Positions 1 to 13,972 of a stretch of 64,000 nt of DNA are shown one piece after another. Each line of letters opens with the position of its first letter. The stretch's first letter is position 1. The DNA is from Ecdyonurus torrentis. Lineage: Eukaryota > Arthropoda > Insecta > Ephemeroptera > Heptageniidae. Both the position numbers and the translations under genes were made by a program. The notes beneath the pieces are model-generated. The model did not search any database and was not told the DNA's origin. It worked only from the letters and a program-made list of their open reading frames with translations. The DNA is taken from assembly GCA_949318235.1 (NCBI GenBank), contig OX439127.1, positions 32,943,873 through 33,007,872 of the forward strand, written 5' to 3'.

Positions 1-517
1 AAAAAGTGAAAATTTTGTGATTAAACGATCGGTAAAAACAAGCTTTACATAATACACACACGTATGTTTGTAAGAAAGCTGTAGGCGTCCGAACCTATTA
101 GGAAATCTCGTTTAATTCCCTGTCTTGATGTTTATGTATTTTACATAAGCCTTTTATGTGTTTGTTTGACCGTATTTTAGAGAAAATATTTTGTTAAAGG
201 AATCTCTAAAATATAACACAAGATATACACACACCTATGTTTGTGTGTGGGTAGTACAAATCCCAATTTATGTTGAAAATTAGTTTTGAATCCTAGCGCG
301 ATGTTTTTGTATTTTTTATAAGCCATAATTATGTATTTAAGCTAATATTAAGTAAAAATATTATGTTTAATAATATTTATAATAGGCATCGCATAATACA
401 CACATCTATGTTTGTGAGCAAGCAGTGAGGGTCCTTACCGATCTTGAAATCTTGTTTTATTTCATGGCGCAATGTTTTTGTATTTTACTTAATGCATTCA
501 TATGTTTTTTAGATCGT
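1..517. repeat. Representative satellite unit: trimer of ~172-bp subunits A, B and C
   Basis: The 517-bp unit contains three diverged versions of one ~172-bp ancestor. Each has the core ATACACACA, a 1-3 base gap, then TATGTTTGT. TATGTTTGT starts at 63 (subunit A), 236 (B) and 407 (C), and the next A is at 580, giving spacings of 173, 171 and 173. Subunit A continues AAGAAAGCTGTAGGCG, B continues GTGTGGGTAGTACAAATC, and C continues GAGCAAGCAGTGAGGGTCC. A second shared block, near GATGTTT(TTG)TATTTT followed by CATAAGC or CATAATGC, lies ~80 bp after each core. In B the core is a dyad, CACACAC and GTGTGTG around an 8-base centre. The subunit length is close to one nucleosome repeat, a common feature of centromeric satellites. 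Confidence 0.93.
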
Positions 518-3500
518 AAAAAGTAAAAATTTTGTCATTAAACGATCGGTAAAAACAAGCTTCACATAATACACACACGTATGTTTGTAAGAAAGCTGTA
601 GGCGTCCGAACCTATTAGGAAATCTCGTTTAATTCCCTGTCTTGATGTTTATGTATTTTACATAAGCAATTAATGTGTTTTTTTGACCGTATTTTAGAGA
701 AAATATTTTGTTAAAGGAATCTCTAAAATATAACACAAGATATACACACACCTATGTTTGTGTGTGGGTAGTACAAATCCCAATCTATGTTGAAAATTAG
801 TTTTGAATCCTAGCGCGATGTTTTTGTATTTTTCATAAGCCATAATTATGTATTTAAGATAATATTAAGTAAAAATATTATGTTTAAAGAATATTTAAAA
901 TAGGAATTGCATAATACACACATCTATGTTTGTGAGCAAGCAGTGAGGGTCCCCACCGATCTTGAAATCTTGTTTTATTTCATGGCGTAATGTTTTTGTA
1001 TTTTACTTAATGCATTCATATGTTTTTTAGATCGTAAAAAGTGAAAATTTTGTGATTAAACGATCGGTAAAAACAAGCTTTACATAATACACACACGTAT
1101 GTTTGTAAGAAAGCTGTAGGCGTCCGAACCTATTAGGAAATCTCGTTTAATTCCCTGTCTTGATGTTTATGTATTTTACATAAGCCTTTTATGTGTTTGT
1201 TTGACCGTATTTTAGAGAAAATATTTTGTTAAAGGAATCTCTAAAATATAACACAAGATATACACACACCTATGTTTGTGTGTGGGTAGTACAAATCCCA
1301 ATCTATGTTGAAAATTAGTTTTGAATCCTAGCGCGATGTTTTTGTATTTTTTATAAGCCATAATTATGTATTTAAGCTAATATTAAGTAAAAATATTATG
1401 TTTAATAATATTTATAATAGGCATCGCATAATACACACATCTATGTTTGTGAGCAAGCAGTGAGGGTCCTTACCGATCTTGAAATCTTGTTTTATTTCAT
1501 GGCGCAATGTTTTTGTATTTTACTTAATGCATTCATATGTTTTTTAGATCGTAAAAAGTAAAAATTTTGTGATTAAACGATCGGTAAAAACAAGCTTTAC
1601 ATAATACACACACGTATGTTTGTAAGAAAGCTGTAGGCGTCCGAACCTATTAGGAAATCTCGTTTAATTCCCTGTCTTGATGTTTATGTATTTTACATAA
1701 GCAATTTATGTGTTTTTTGACCGTAATTTAGAGAAAATATTATGTTAAAGGAATCTGTAAAATATAACACAAGATATACACACACCTATGTTTGTGTGTG
1801 GGTAGTACAAATCCCAATCTATGTTGAAAATTAGTTTTGAATCCTAGCGCGATGTTTTTGTATTTTTCATAAGCCATAATTATGTATTTAAGATAATATT
1901 AAGTAAAAATATTATGTTTAAAGAATATTTAAAATAGGAATTGCATAATACACACATCTATGTTTGTGAGCAAGCAGTGAGGGTCCCCACCGATCTTGAA
2001 ATCTTGTTTTATTTCATGGCGCAATGTTTTTGTATTTTACTTAATGCATTCATATGTTTTTTAGATCGTAAAAAGTGAAAATTTTGTGATTAAACGATCG
2101 GTAAAAACAAGCTTTACATAATACACACACGTATGTTTGTAAGAAAGCTGTAGGCGTCCGAACCTATTAGGAAATCTCGTTTAATTCCCTGTCTTGATGT
2201 TTATGTATTTTACATAAGCAATTTATGTGTTTTTTTGACCGTAATTTAGAGAAAATATTATGTTAAAGGAATCTGTAAAATATAACACAAGATATACACA
2301 CACCTATGTTTGTGTGTGGGTAGTACAAATCCCAATTTATGTTAAAAATTAGTTTTGAATCCTAGCGCGATGTTTTTGTATTTTTCATAAGCCATAATTA
2401 TGTATTTAAGATAATATTAAGTAAAAATATCATGTTTAAAGAATATTTAAAATAGGCATTGCATAATACACACATCTATGTTTGTGAGCAAACAGTGAGG
2501 GTCCTTACCGATCTTGAAATCATGTTTTATTTCATGGCGCAATGTTTTTGTATTTTACATAATGCATTCAATTTTTTTTAGATAGTAAAAAGTGAAAATG
2601 TTGTGATTAAACGATCGGTAAAAAAAAGCTTCACATAATACACACACGTATGTTTGTAAGAAAGCTGTAGGCGTCCGAACCTATTAGGAAATCTCGTTTA
2701 ATTCCCTGTCTTGATGTTTATGTATTTTACATAAGCAATTCATGTGTTTTTTTGACCGTAATTTAGAGAAAATATTATGTTAAAGGAATCTGTAAAATAT
2801 AACACAAGATATACACACACCTATGTTTGTGTGTGGGTAGTACAAATCCCAATCTATGTTGAAAATTAGTTTTGAATCCTAGCGCGATGTTTTTGTATTT
2901 TTCATAAGCTATAATTATGTATTTAAGATAATAATAAGTAAAAATATTATGTTTAAAGAATATTTAAAATAGGAATTGCATAATACACACATCTATGTTT
3001 GTGAGCAAGCAGTGAGGGTCCCCACCGATCTTGAAATCTTGTTTTATTTCATGGCGCAATGTTTTTGTATTTTACTTAATGCATTCATATGTTTTTTAGA
3101 TCGTAAAAAGTGAAAATTTTGTGATTAAACGATCGGTAAAAACAAGCTTTACATAATACACACACGTATGTTTGTAAGAAAGCTGTAGGCGTCCGAACCT
3201 ATTAGGAAATCTCGTTTAATTCCCTGTCTTGATGTTTATGTATTTTACATAAGCCTTTTATGTGTTCGTTTGACCGTATTTTAGAGAAAATATTTTGTTA
3301 AAGGAATCTCTAAAATATAGCACAAGATATACACACACCTTTGTTTGTGTGTGGGTAGTACAAATCCCAATCTATGTTGAAAATTAGTTTTGAATCCTAG
3401 CGCGATGTTTTTGTATTTTGTATAAGCCATAATTATGTATTTAAGCTAATATTAAGTAAAAATATTATGTTTAATAATATTTATAATAGGCATCGCATAA

Positions 3501-5174
3501 TACACACATCTATGTTTGTGAGCAAGCAGTGAGGGTTCCCACCGATCTTGAAATCTTATTTTATTTCATGGCGCCATGTTTTTGTATTTTACATAATGCA
3601 TTCATATGTTTTTTAGATAGTAAAAAGTGAAAATATTGTGATTAAACGATCGGTAAAAAAAAGCTTGACATAATACACACTCGTATGTTTGAAAGAAAGC
3701 TGTAGGCGTCCGAACCTATTAGGAAATCTCGTTTAATTCCCTGTCTTGATGTTTATGTATTTTACATAAGCCTTGTATGTGTTTGTTTGACCGTATTTTA
3801 GAGAAAATATTATGTTAAAGGAATCTCTAAAATATAACACAAGATATACACACACCTATGTTTGTGTGTGGGTAGTACAAATCCCAATCTATGTTGAAAA
3901 TTAGTTTTGAATCCTAGCGCGATGTTTTTGTATTTTTTATAAGCCATAATTATGTATTTAAGCTAATATTAAGTAAAAATATTATGTTTAATAATATTTA
4001 TAATAGGCATCGCATAATACACACATCTATGTTTGTGAGCAAGCAGTGAGGGTCCCCACCGATCTTGAAATCTTGTTTTATTTCATGGCACAATGTTTTT
4101 GTATTTTACATAATGCATTTATATGTTTTTAAGATAGTAAAAAGTAAAAATTTTGGGATTAAACTATTGAAAAAAAAAAGCTTCACTTAATACACACACG
4201 TATGTTTGTAAGAAAGCTGTAGGCGTCCGAACCTATTAGGAAATCTCGTTTAATTCCCTGTCTTGATGTTTATGTATTTTACATAAGCCTTTTATGTGTT
4301 TGTTTGACCGTATTTTAGAGAAAATATTATGTTAAAGGAATCTGTAAAATATAACACAAGATATACACACACCTATGTTTGTGTGTGGGTAGTACAAATC
4401 CCAATCTATGTTGAAAATTAGTTTTGAATCCTAGCGCGATGTTTTTGTATTTTTCATAAGCCATAATTATGTAATTAAGATAATATTAAGTAAAAATATT
4501 ATGTTTAAAGAATATTTAAAATAGGCATTGCATAATACACACATCTATGTTTGTGAGCAAACAGTGAGGGTCCTTACCGATCTTGAAATCTTGTTTTATT
4601 TCATGGCGCAATGTTTTTGTATTTTACTTAATGCATTCATATGTTTTTTAGATCGTAAAAAGTGAAAATTTTGTGATTAAACGATCGGTAAAAACAAGCT
4701 TCACATAATACACACACGTATGTTTGTAAGAAAGCTGTAGGCGTCCGAACCTATTAGGAAATCTCGTTTAATTCCCTGTCTTGATGTTTATGTATTTTAC
4801 ATAAGCCTTTTATGTGTTTGTTTGACCGTATTTTAGAGAAAATATTTTGTTAAAGGAATCTCTAAAATATAACACAAGATATACACACACCTATGTTTGT
4901 GTGTGGGTAGTACAAATCCCAATCTATGTTGAAAATTAGTTTTGAATCCTAGCGCGATGTTTTTGTATTTTTCATAAGCCATAATTATGTATTTAAGATA
5001 ATATTAAGTAAAAATATTATGTTTAAAGAATATTTAAAATAGGAATTGCATAATACACACATCTATGTTTGTGAGCAAGCAGTGAGGGTCCCCACCGATC
5101 TTGAAATCTTGTTTTATTTCATGGCGTAATGTTTTTGTATTTTACTTAATGCATTCATATGTTTTTTAGATCGT

Positions 5175-7735
5175 AAAAAGTGAAAATTTTGTGATTAAAC
5201 GATCGGTAAAAACAAGCTTTACATAATACACACACGTATGTTTGTAAGAAAGCTGTAGGCGTCCGAACCTATTAGGAAATCTCGTTTAATTCCCTGTCTT
5301 GATGTTTATGTATTTTACATAAGCCTTTTATGTGTTTGTTTGACCGTATTTTAGAGAAAATATTTTGTTAAAGGAATCTCTAAAATATAACACAAGATAT
5401 ACACACACCTATGTTTGTGTGTGGGTAGTACAAATCCCAATTTATGTTGAAAATTAGTTTTGAATCCTAGCGCGATGTTTTTGTATTTTTTATAAGCCAT
5501 AATTATGTATTTAAGCTAATATTAAGTAAAAATATTATGTTTAATAATATTTATAATAGGCATCGCATAATACACACATCTATGTTTGTGAGCAAGCAGT
5601 GAGGGTCCTTACCGATCTTGAAATCTTGTTTTATTTCATGGCGCAATGTTTTTGTATTTTACTTAATGCATTCATATGTTTTTTAGATCGTAAAAAGTAA
5701 AAATTTTGTCATTAAACGATCGGTAAAAACAAGCTTCACATAATACACACACGTATGTTTGTAAGAAAGCTGTAGGCGTCCGAACCTATTAGGAAATCTC
5801 GTTTAATTCCCTGTCTTGATGTTTATGTATTTTACATAAGCAATTAATGTGTTTTTTTGACCGTATTTTAGAGAAAATATTTTGTTAAAGGAATCTCTAA
5901 AATATAACACAAGATATACACACACCTATGTTTGTGTGTGGGTAGTACAAATCCCAATCTATGTTGAAAATTAGTTTTGAATCCTAGCGCGATGTTTTTG
6001 TATTTTTCATAAGCCATAATTATGTATTTAAGATAATATTAAGTAAAAATATTATGTTTAAAGAATATTTAAAATAGGAATTGCATAATACACACATCTA
6101 TGTTTGTGAGCAAGCAGTGAGGGTCCCCACCGATCTTGAAATCTTGTTTTATTTCATGGCGTAATGTTTTTGTATTTTACTTAATGCATTCATATGTTTT
6201 TTAGATCGTAAAAAGTGAAAATTTTGTGATTAAACGATCGGTAAAAACAAGCTTTACATAATACACACACGTATGTTTGTAAGAAAGCTGTAGGCGTCCG
6301 AACCTATTAGGAAATCTCGTTTAATTCCCTGTCTTGATGTTTATGTATTTTACATAAGCCTTTTATGTGTTTGTTTGACCGTATTTTAGAGAAAATATTT
6401 TGTTAAAGGAATCTCTAAAATATAACACAAGATATACACACACCTATGTTTGTGTGTGGGTAGTACAAATCCCAATCTATGTTGAAAATTAGTTTTGAAT
6501 CCTAGCGCGATGTTTTTGTATTTTTTATAAGCCATAATTATGTATTTAAGCTAATATTAAGTAAAAATATTATGTTTAATAATATTTATAATAGGCATCG
6601 CATAATACACACATCTATGTTTGTGAGCAAGCAGTGAGGGTCCTTACCGATCTTGAAATCTTGTTTTATTTCATGGCGCAATGTTTTTGTATTTTACTTA
6701 ATGCATTCATATGTTTTTTAGATCGTAAAAAGTAAAAATTTTGTGATTAAACGATCGGTAAAAACAAGCTTTACATAATACACACACGTATGTTTGTAAG
6801 AAAGCTGTAGGCGTCCGAACCTATTAGGAAATCTCGTTTAATTCCCTGTCTTGATGTTTATGTATTTTACATAAGCAATTTATGTGTTTTTTGACCGTAA
6901 TTTAGAGAAAATATTATGTTAAAGGAATCTGTAAAATATAACACAAGATATACACACACCTATGTTTGTGTGTGGGTAGTACAAATCCCAATCTATGTTG
7001 AAAATTAGTTTTGAATCCTAGCGCGATGTTTTTGTATTTTTCATAAGCCATAATTATGTATTTAAGATAATATTAAGTAAAAATATTATGTTTAAAGAAT
7101 ATTTAAAATAGGAATTGCATAATACACACATCTATGTTTGTGAGCAAGCAGTGAGGGTCCCCACCGATCTTGAAATCTTGTTTTATTTCATGGCGCAATG
7201 TTTTTGTATTTTACTTAATGCATTCATATGTTTTTTAGATCGTAAAAAGTGAAAATTTTGTGATAAAACGATCGGTAAAAACAAGCTTTACATAATACAC
7301 ACACGTATGTTTGTAAGAAAGCTGTAGGCGTCCGAACCTATTAGGAAATCTCGTTTAATTCCCTGTCTTGATGTTTATGTATTTTACATAAGCAATTTAT
7401 GTGTTTTTTTGACCGTAATTTAGAGAAAATATTATGTTAAAGGAATCTGTAAAATATAACACAAGATATACACACACCTATGTTTGTGTGTGGGTAGTAC
7501 AAATCCCAATTTATGTTAAAAATTAGTTTTGAATCCTAGCGCGATGTTTTTGTATTTTTCATAAGCCATAATTATGTATTTAAGATAATATTAAGTAAAA
7601 ATATCATGTTTAAAGAATATTTAAAATAGGCATTGCATAATACACACATCTATATGTTTGTGAGCAAACAGTGAGGGTCCTTACCGATCTTAAAATCATG
7701 TTTTATTTCATGGCGCAATGTTTTTGTATTTTACT
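5175..7735. repeat. Second copy of a 5,174-bp higher-order block (first copy 1-2560)
   Basis: Trimers starting at 5175, 5692, 6210, 6727 and 7244 repeat those at 1, 518, 1036, 1553 and 2070, including private variants. Both carry CAATTTATG in subunit B of the first trimer. Both have GTCATTAAACG and CAATTAATG in the second. Both have the one-base-shorter TGTTTTTTGACC in the fourth and AAATCATG in the fifth. The period is therefore ten trimers. Similarity stops near 2560 and 7735, where the left copy goes on with ACATAATGCATTCAATTT and the right with ACTTAATGCATTCATATG. That marks a recombination breakpoint inside subunit C. Confidence 0.85.
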
Positions 7736-10351
7736 TAATGCATTCATATGTTTTTTAGATCGTAAAAAGTAAAAATTTTGTCATTAAACGATCGGTAAAA
7801 ACAAGCTTCACATAATACACACACGTATGTTTGTAAGAAAGCTGTAGGCGTCCGAACCTATTAGGAAATCTCGTTTAATTCCCTGTCTTGATGTTTATGT
7901 ATTTTACATAAGCAATTAATGTGTTTTTTTGACCGTAATTTAGAGAAAATATTATGTTAAAGGAATCTGTAAAATATAACACAAGATATACACACACCTA
8001 TGTTTGTGTGTGGGTAGTACAAATCCCAATCTATGTTGAAAATTAGTTTTGAATCCTAGCGCGATGTTTTTGTATTTTTCATAAGCCATAATTATGTATT
8101 TAAGATAATATTAAGTAAAAATATTATGTTTAAAGAATATTTAAAATAGGAATTGCATAATACACACATCTATGTTTGTGAGCAAGCAGTGAGGGTCCCC
8201 ACCGATCTTGAAATCTTGTTTTATTTCATGGCGTAATGTTTTTGTATTTTACTTAATGCATTCATATGTTTTTTAGATCGTAAAAAGTGAAAATTTTGTG
8301 ATTAAACGATCGGTAAAAACAAGCTTTACATAATACACACACGTATGTTTGTAAGAAAGCTGTAGGCGTCCGAACCTATTAGGAAATCTAGTTTAATTCC
8401 CTGTCTTGATGTTTATGTATTTTACATAAGCCTTTTATGTGTTTGTTTGACCGTATTTTAGAGAAAATATTTTGTTAAAGGAATCTCTAAAATATAACAC
8501 AAGATATACACACACCTATGTTTGTGTGTGGGTAGTACAAATCCCAATCTATGTTGAAAATTAGTTTTGAATCCTAGCGCGATGTTTTTGTATTTTTTAT
8601 AAGCCATAATTATGTATTTAAGCTAATATTAAGTAAAAATATTATGTTTAATAATATTTATAATAGGCATCGCATAATACACACATCTATGTTTGTGAGC
8701 AAGCAGTGAGGGTCCTTACCGATCTTGAAATCTTGTTCTATTTCATGGCGCAATGTTTTTGTATTTTACTTAATGCATTCATATGTTTTTTAGATCGTAA
8801 AAAGTAAAAATTTTGTGATTAAACGATCGGTAAAAACAAGCTTTACATAATACACACACGTATGTTTGTAAGAAAGCTGTAGGCGTCCGAACCTATTAGG
8901 AAATCTCGTTTAATTCCCTGTCTTGATGTTTATGTATTTTACATAAGCAATTTATGTGTTTTTTTGACCGTAATTTAGAGAAAATATTATGTTAAAGGAA
9001 TCTGTAAAATATAACACAAGATATACACACACCTATGTTTGTGTGTGGGTAGTACAAATCCCAATCTATGTTGAAAATTAGTTTTGAATCCTAGCGCGAT
9101 GTTTTTGTATTTTTCATAAGCCATAATTATGTATTTAAGATAATATTAAGTAAAAATATTATGTTTAAAGAATATTTAAAATAGGAATTGCATAATACAC
9201 ACATCTATGTTTGTGAGCAAGCAGTGAGGGTCCCCACCGATCTTGAAATCTTGTTTTATTTCATGGCGCAATGTTTTTGTATTTTACTTAATGCATTCAT
9301 ATGTTTTTTAGATCGTAAAAAGTGAAAATTTTGTGATTAAACGATCGGTAAAAACAAGCTTTACATAATACACACACGTATGTTTGTAAGAAAGCTGTAG
9401 GCGTCCGAACCTATTAGGAAATCTCGTTTAATTCCCTGTCTTGATGTTTATGTATTTTACATAAGCCTTTTATGTGTTTGTTTGACCGTATTTTAGAGAA
9501 AATATTTTGTTAAAGGAATCTCTAAAATATAACACAAGATATACACACACCTATGTTTGTGTGTGGGTAGTACAAATCCCAATCTATGTTGAAAATTAGT
9601 TTTGAATCCTAGCGCGATGTTTTTGTATTTTTTATAAGCCATAATTATGTATTTAAGCTAATATTAAGTAAAAATATTATGTTTAATAATATTTATAATA
9701 GGCATCGCATAATACACACATCTATGTTTGTGAGCAAGCAGTGAGGGTCCTTAGCGATCGCAAAATCTTGTTTTATTTCATGGCGCAATGTTTTTGTATT
9801 TTACATAATGCATTCATATGTTTTTTAGATAGTAAAAAGTGAAAATAATGTGATTAAACGATCGGTAAAAAAAAGCTTGACATAATACACACTCGTATGT
9901 TTGAAAGAAAGCTGTAGGCGTCCGAACCTATTAGGAAATCTCGTTTAATTCCCTGTCTTGATGTTTATGTATTTTACATAAGCAATTTATGTGTTTTTTT
10001 GACCGTAATTTAGAGAAAATATTATGTTAAAGGAATCTGTAAAATATAACACAAGATATACACACACCTATGTTTGTGTGTGGGTAGTACAAATCCCAAT
10101 CTATGTTGAAAATTAGTTTTGAATCCTAGCGCGATGTTTTTGTATTTTTCATAAGCCATAATTATGTATTTAAGATAATATTAAGTAAAAATATTATGTT
10201 TAAAGAATATTTTAAATAGGCATTGCATAATACACACATCTATGTTTGTGAGCAAACAGTGAGGGTCCTTACCGATCTTGAAATCTTGTTTTATTTCATG
10301 GCGCAATGTTTTTGTATTTTACTTAATGCATTCATATGTTTTTTAGATCGT

Positions 10352-12422
10352 AAAAAGTAAAAATTTTGTGATTAAACGATCGGTAAAAACAAGCTTCACA
10401 TAATACACACACGTATGTTTGTAACAAAGCTGTAGGCGTCCGAACCTATTAGGAAATCTCGTTTAATTCCCTGTCTTGATGTTTATGTATTTTACATAAG
10501 CAATTTATGTGTTTTTTTGACCGTAATTTAGAGAAAATATTATGTTAAAGGAATCTGTAAAATATAACACAAGATATACACACACCTATGTTTGTGTGTG
10601 GGTAGTACAAATCCCAATCTATGTTGAAAATTAGTTTTGAATCCTAGCGCGATGTTTTTGTATTTTTCATAAGCCATAAATAATTATGTATTTAAGATAC
10701 TATTAAGTAAATATTATTTTTAAAGAAAAATTTAAAATAGGCATCGCATAATACACACATTTATGTTTGTAAGCAAGCAGTGAGGGTCCCCACCGATCTT
10801 GAAATCTTGTTCTATTTCATGGCGCAATGTTTTTGTATTTTACATAATGCATTCAATTTTTTTTAGATAGTAAAAAGTGAAAATGTTGTGATTAAACGAT
10901 CGGTAAAAAAAAGCTTCACATAATACACACACGTATGTTTGTAAGAAAGCTGTAGGCGTCCGAACCTATTAGGAAATCTCGTTTAATTCCCTGTCTTGAA
11001 ATTTATGTATTTTACATAAGCCTTGTATGTGTTTGTTTGACCGTATTTTAGAGAAAATATTATGTTAAAGGAATCTGTAAAAATAACACAAGATATACAC
11101 ACACCTATGTTTGTGTGTGGGTAGTACAAATCCCAATCTATGTTGAAAATTAGTTTTGAATCCTAGCGCGATGTTTTTGTATTTTCATAAGCCATAATTA
11201 TGTATTTAAGATAATATTAAGTAAAAATATTATGTTTAAAGAATATTTAAAATAGGAATTGCATAATACACACATCTATGTTTGTGAGCAAGCAGTGAGG
11301 GTCCCCACCGATCTTGAAATCTTGTTTTATTTCATGGCGCAATGTTTTTGTATTTTACTTAATGCATTCATATGTTTTTTAGATCGTAAAAAGTGAAAAT
11401 TTTGTGATTAAACGATCGGTAAAAACAAGCTTTACATAATACACACACGTATGTTTGTAAGAAAGCTGTAGGCGTCCGAACCTATTAGGAAATCTCGTTT
11501 AATTCCCTGTCTTGATGTTTATGTATTTTACATAAGCCTTTTATGTGTTCGTTTGACCGTATTTTAGAGAAAATATTTTGTTAAAGGAATCTCTAAAATA
11601 TAACACAAGATATACACACATCTATGTTTGTGTGTGGGTAGTACAAATCCCAATCTATGTTGAAAATTAGTTTTGAATCCTAGCGCGATGTTTTTGTATT
11701 TTGTATAAGCCATAATTATGTATTTAAGCTAATATTAAGTAAAAATATTATGTTTAATAATATTTATAATAGGCATCGCATAATACACACATCTATGTTT
11801 GTGAGCAAGCAGTGAGGGTCCCCACCGATCTTGAAATCTTGTTTTATTTCATGGCACAATGTTTTTGTATTTTACATAATGCATTTATATGTTTTTAAGA
11901 TAGTAAAAAGTGAAAATTTTGGGATTAAACTATTGAAAAAAAAAAGCTTCACTTAATACACACACGTATGTTTGTAAGAAAGCTGTAGGCGTCCGAACCT
12001 ATTAGGAAATCTCGTTTAATTCCCTGTCTTGATGTTTATGTATTTTACATAAGCCTTTTAAGTGTTTGTTTGACCGTATTTTAGAGAAAATATTATGTTA
12101 AAGGAATCTGTAAAATATAACACAAGATATACACACACCTATGTTTGTGTGTGGGTAGTACAAATCCCAATCTATGTTGAAAATTAGTTTTGAATCCTAG
12201 CGCGATGTTTTTGTATTTTTCATAAGCCATAATTATGTATTTAAGATAATATTAAGTAAAAATATTATGTTTAAAGAATATTTAAAATAGGCATTGCATA
12301 ATACACACATCTATGTTTGTGAGCAAACAGTGAGGGTCCCCACCGATCTTGAAATCTTGTTTTATTTCATGGCGCAATGTTTTTGTATTTTACTTAATGC
12401 ATTCATATGTTTTTTAGATCGT
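10352..12422. repeat. Four-trimer (2,071-bp) block, copy 1 of a local tandem duplication
   Basis: The four trimers starting at 10352, 10872, 11388 and 11905 are repeated in the same order at 12423, 12943, 13460 and 20341 (the last after the transposon). Diagnostic variants shared by both copies include GTAACAAAGC, GCCATAAATAATTATG (10673 and 12744), CTTGAAATTTATG, ACACATCTATGTTTGTGTG in subunit B, GGGATTAAACTATTG and CCTTTTAAGTG. Copy 1 keeps an uninterrupted ATTATGTATTTAAGC at the position where copy 2 holds the 6.4-kb insertion, so it is the empty-site reference. Confidence 0.85.
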
Positions 12423-13794
12423 AAAAAGTAAAAATTTTGTGATTAAACGATCGGTAAAAACAAGCTTCACATAATACACACACGTATGTTTGTAACAAAG
12501 CTGTAGGCGTCCGAACCTATTAGGAAATCTCGTTTAATTCCCTGTCTTGATGTTTATGTATTTTACATAAGCAATTTATGTGTTTTTTTGACCGTAATTT
12601 AGAGAAAATATTATGTTAAAGGAATCTGTAAAATATAACACAAGATATACACACACCTATGTTTGTGTGTGGGTAGTACAAATCCCAATCTATGTTGAAA
12701 ATTAGTTTTGAATCCTAGCGCAATGTTTTTGTATTTTTCATAAGCCATAAATAATTATGTATTTAAGATACTATTAAGTAAATATTATTTTTAAAGAAAA
12801 ATTTAAAATAGGCATCGCATAATACACACATTTATGTTTGTAAGCAAGCAGTGAGGGTCCCCACCGATCTTGAAATCTTGTTCTATTTCATGGCGCAATG
12901 TTTTTGTATTTTACATAATGCATTCAATTTTTTTTAGATAGTAAAAAGTGAAAATGTTGTGATTAAACGATCGGTAAAAAAAAGCTTCACATAATACACA
13001 CACGTATGTTTGTAAGAAAGCTGTAGGCGTCCGAACCTATTAGGAAATCTCGTTTAATTCCCTGTCTTGAAATTTATGTATTTTACATAAGCCTTGTATG
13101 TGTTTGTTTGACCGTATTTTAGAGAAAATATTATGTTAAAGGAATCTGTAAAATATAACACAAGATATACACACACCTATGTTTGTGTGTGGGTAGTACA
13201 AATCCCAATCTATGTTGAAAATTAGTTTTGAATCCTAGCGCGATGTTTTTGTATTTTCATAAGCCATAATTATGTATTTAAGATAATATTAAGTAAAAAT
13301 ATTATGTTTAAAGAATATTTAAAATAGGAATTGCATAATACACACATCTATGTTTGTGAGCAAGCAGTGAGGGTCCCCACCGATCTTGAAATCTTGTTTT
13401 ATTTCATGGCGCAATGTTTTTGTATTTTACTTAATGCATTCATATGTTTTTTAGATCGTAAAAAGTGAAAATTTTGTGATTAAACGATCGGTAAAAACAA
13501 GCTTTACATAATACACACACGTATGTTTGTAAGAAAGCTGTAGGCGTCCGAACCTATAAGGAAATCTCGTTTAATTCCCTGTCTTGATGTTTATCTATTT
13601 TACATAAGCCTTTTATGTGTTCGTTTGACCGTATTTTAGAGAAAATATTTTGTTAAAGGAATCTCTAAAATATAACACAAGATATACACACATCTATGTT
13701 TGTGTGTGGGTAGTACAAATCCCAATCTATGTTGAAAATTAGTTTTGAATCCTAGCGCGATGTTTTTGTATTTTGTATAAGCCATAATTATGTA

Positions 13795-13972
13795 CACTGC
13801 AAACAGAGAAGTCTTGTAAAAAGACATTTCTGAAGTCTCAAAACGAGTCAGCCTTATTTGAGGCAGTTGAACTGTCTTTTTCAGTGTCTTCCTTTGAAAG
13901 ACCCTAAAACCGTCTTTATCTGAGACACTACCCCTAGCCTTGCAGAGACGATTAAAACGTCTTCAAATTAAC
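13795..13972. repeat. Left terminal and subterminal region of the CMC-like element
   Basis: It begins with CACTGCAAA. Within 178 bp there are five GTCTT and two AAGAC pentamers, plus related GAGAC and GTCTC variants, mostly in the contexts AAGTCTTG, CTGTCTTTT, CCGTCTTTA and ACGTCTTCA. In CACTA-type transposons such short subterminal repeats are binding sites for element-encoded proteins. That role here is by analogy. Confidence 0.7.

Larger units (their letters stand above)
1..13794. repeat. Satellite array, left segment (517-bp trimeric unit)
   Basis: Tandem head-to-tail copies of a ~517-bp unit fill this whole segment. Unit starts, measured at the AAAAAGT following GATCGT or GATAGT, fall at 1, 518, 1036, 1553, 2070, 2587, 3105, 3622, 4139, 4657, 5175 and so on, so spacing is 517-518 bp. 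Copies differ by scattered substitutions and 1-6 bp indels, such as CCTTTTATG versus CAATTTATG and CTAATATT versus GATAATATT. No reading frame of useful length exists, and the one crossing the right border is chance. HindIII AAGCTT occurs once in most units. The array begins before the window, so its left end is unseen. Heterochromatic or centromeric location is inferred from the array type only. Confidence 0.97.

Noticed and set aside
100..130. Possible CENP-B box around CTCGTTTAATTCCCTG
   Set aside because: The required CGGG end and TTCG start do not match on either strand.
1..13794. CRISPR-like array interpretation of the regular repeats
   Set aside because: Units are 517 bp and contiguous, without variable spacers; this is satellite DNA.
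13636..13827. Minus-strand frame across the left transposon border
   Set aside because: Runs through satellite into the transposon end; satellite variants elsewhere interrupt it.
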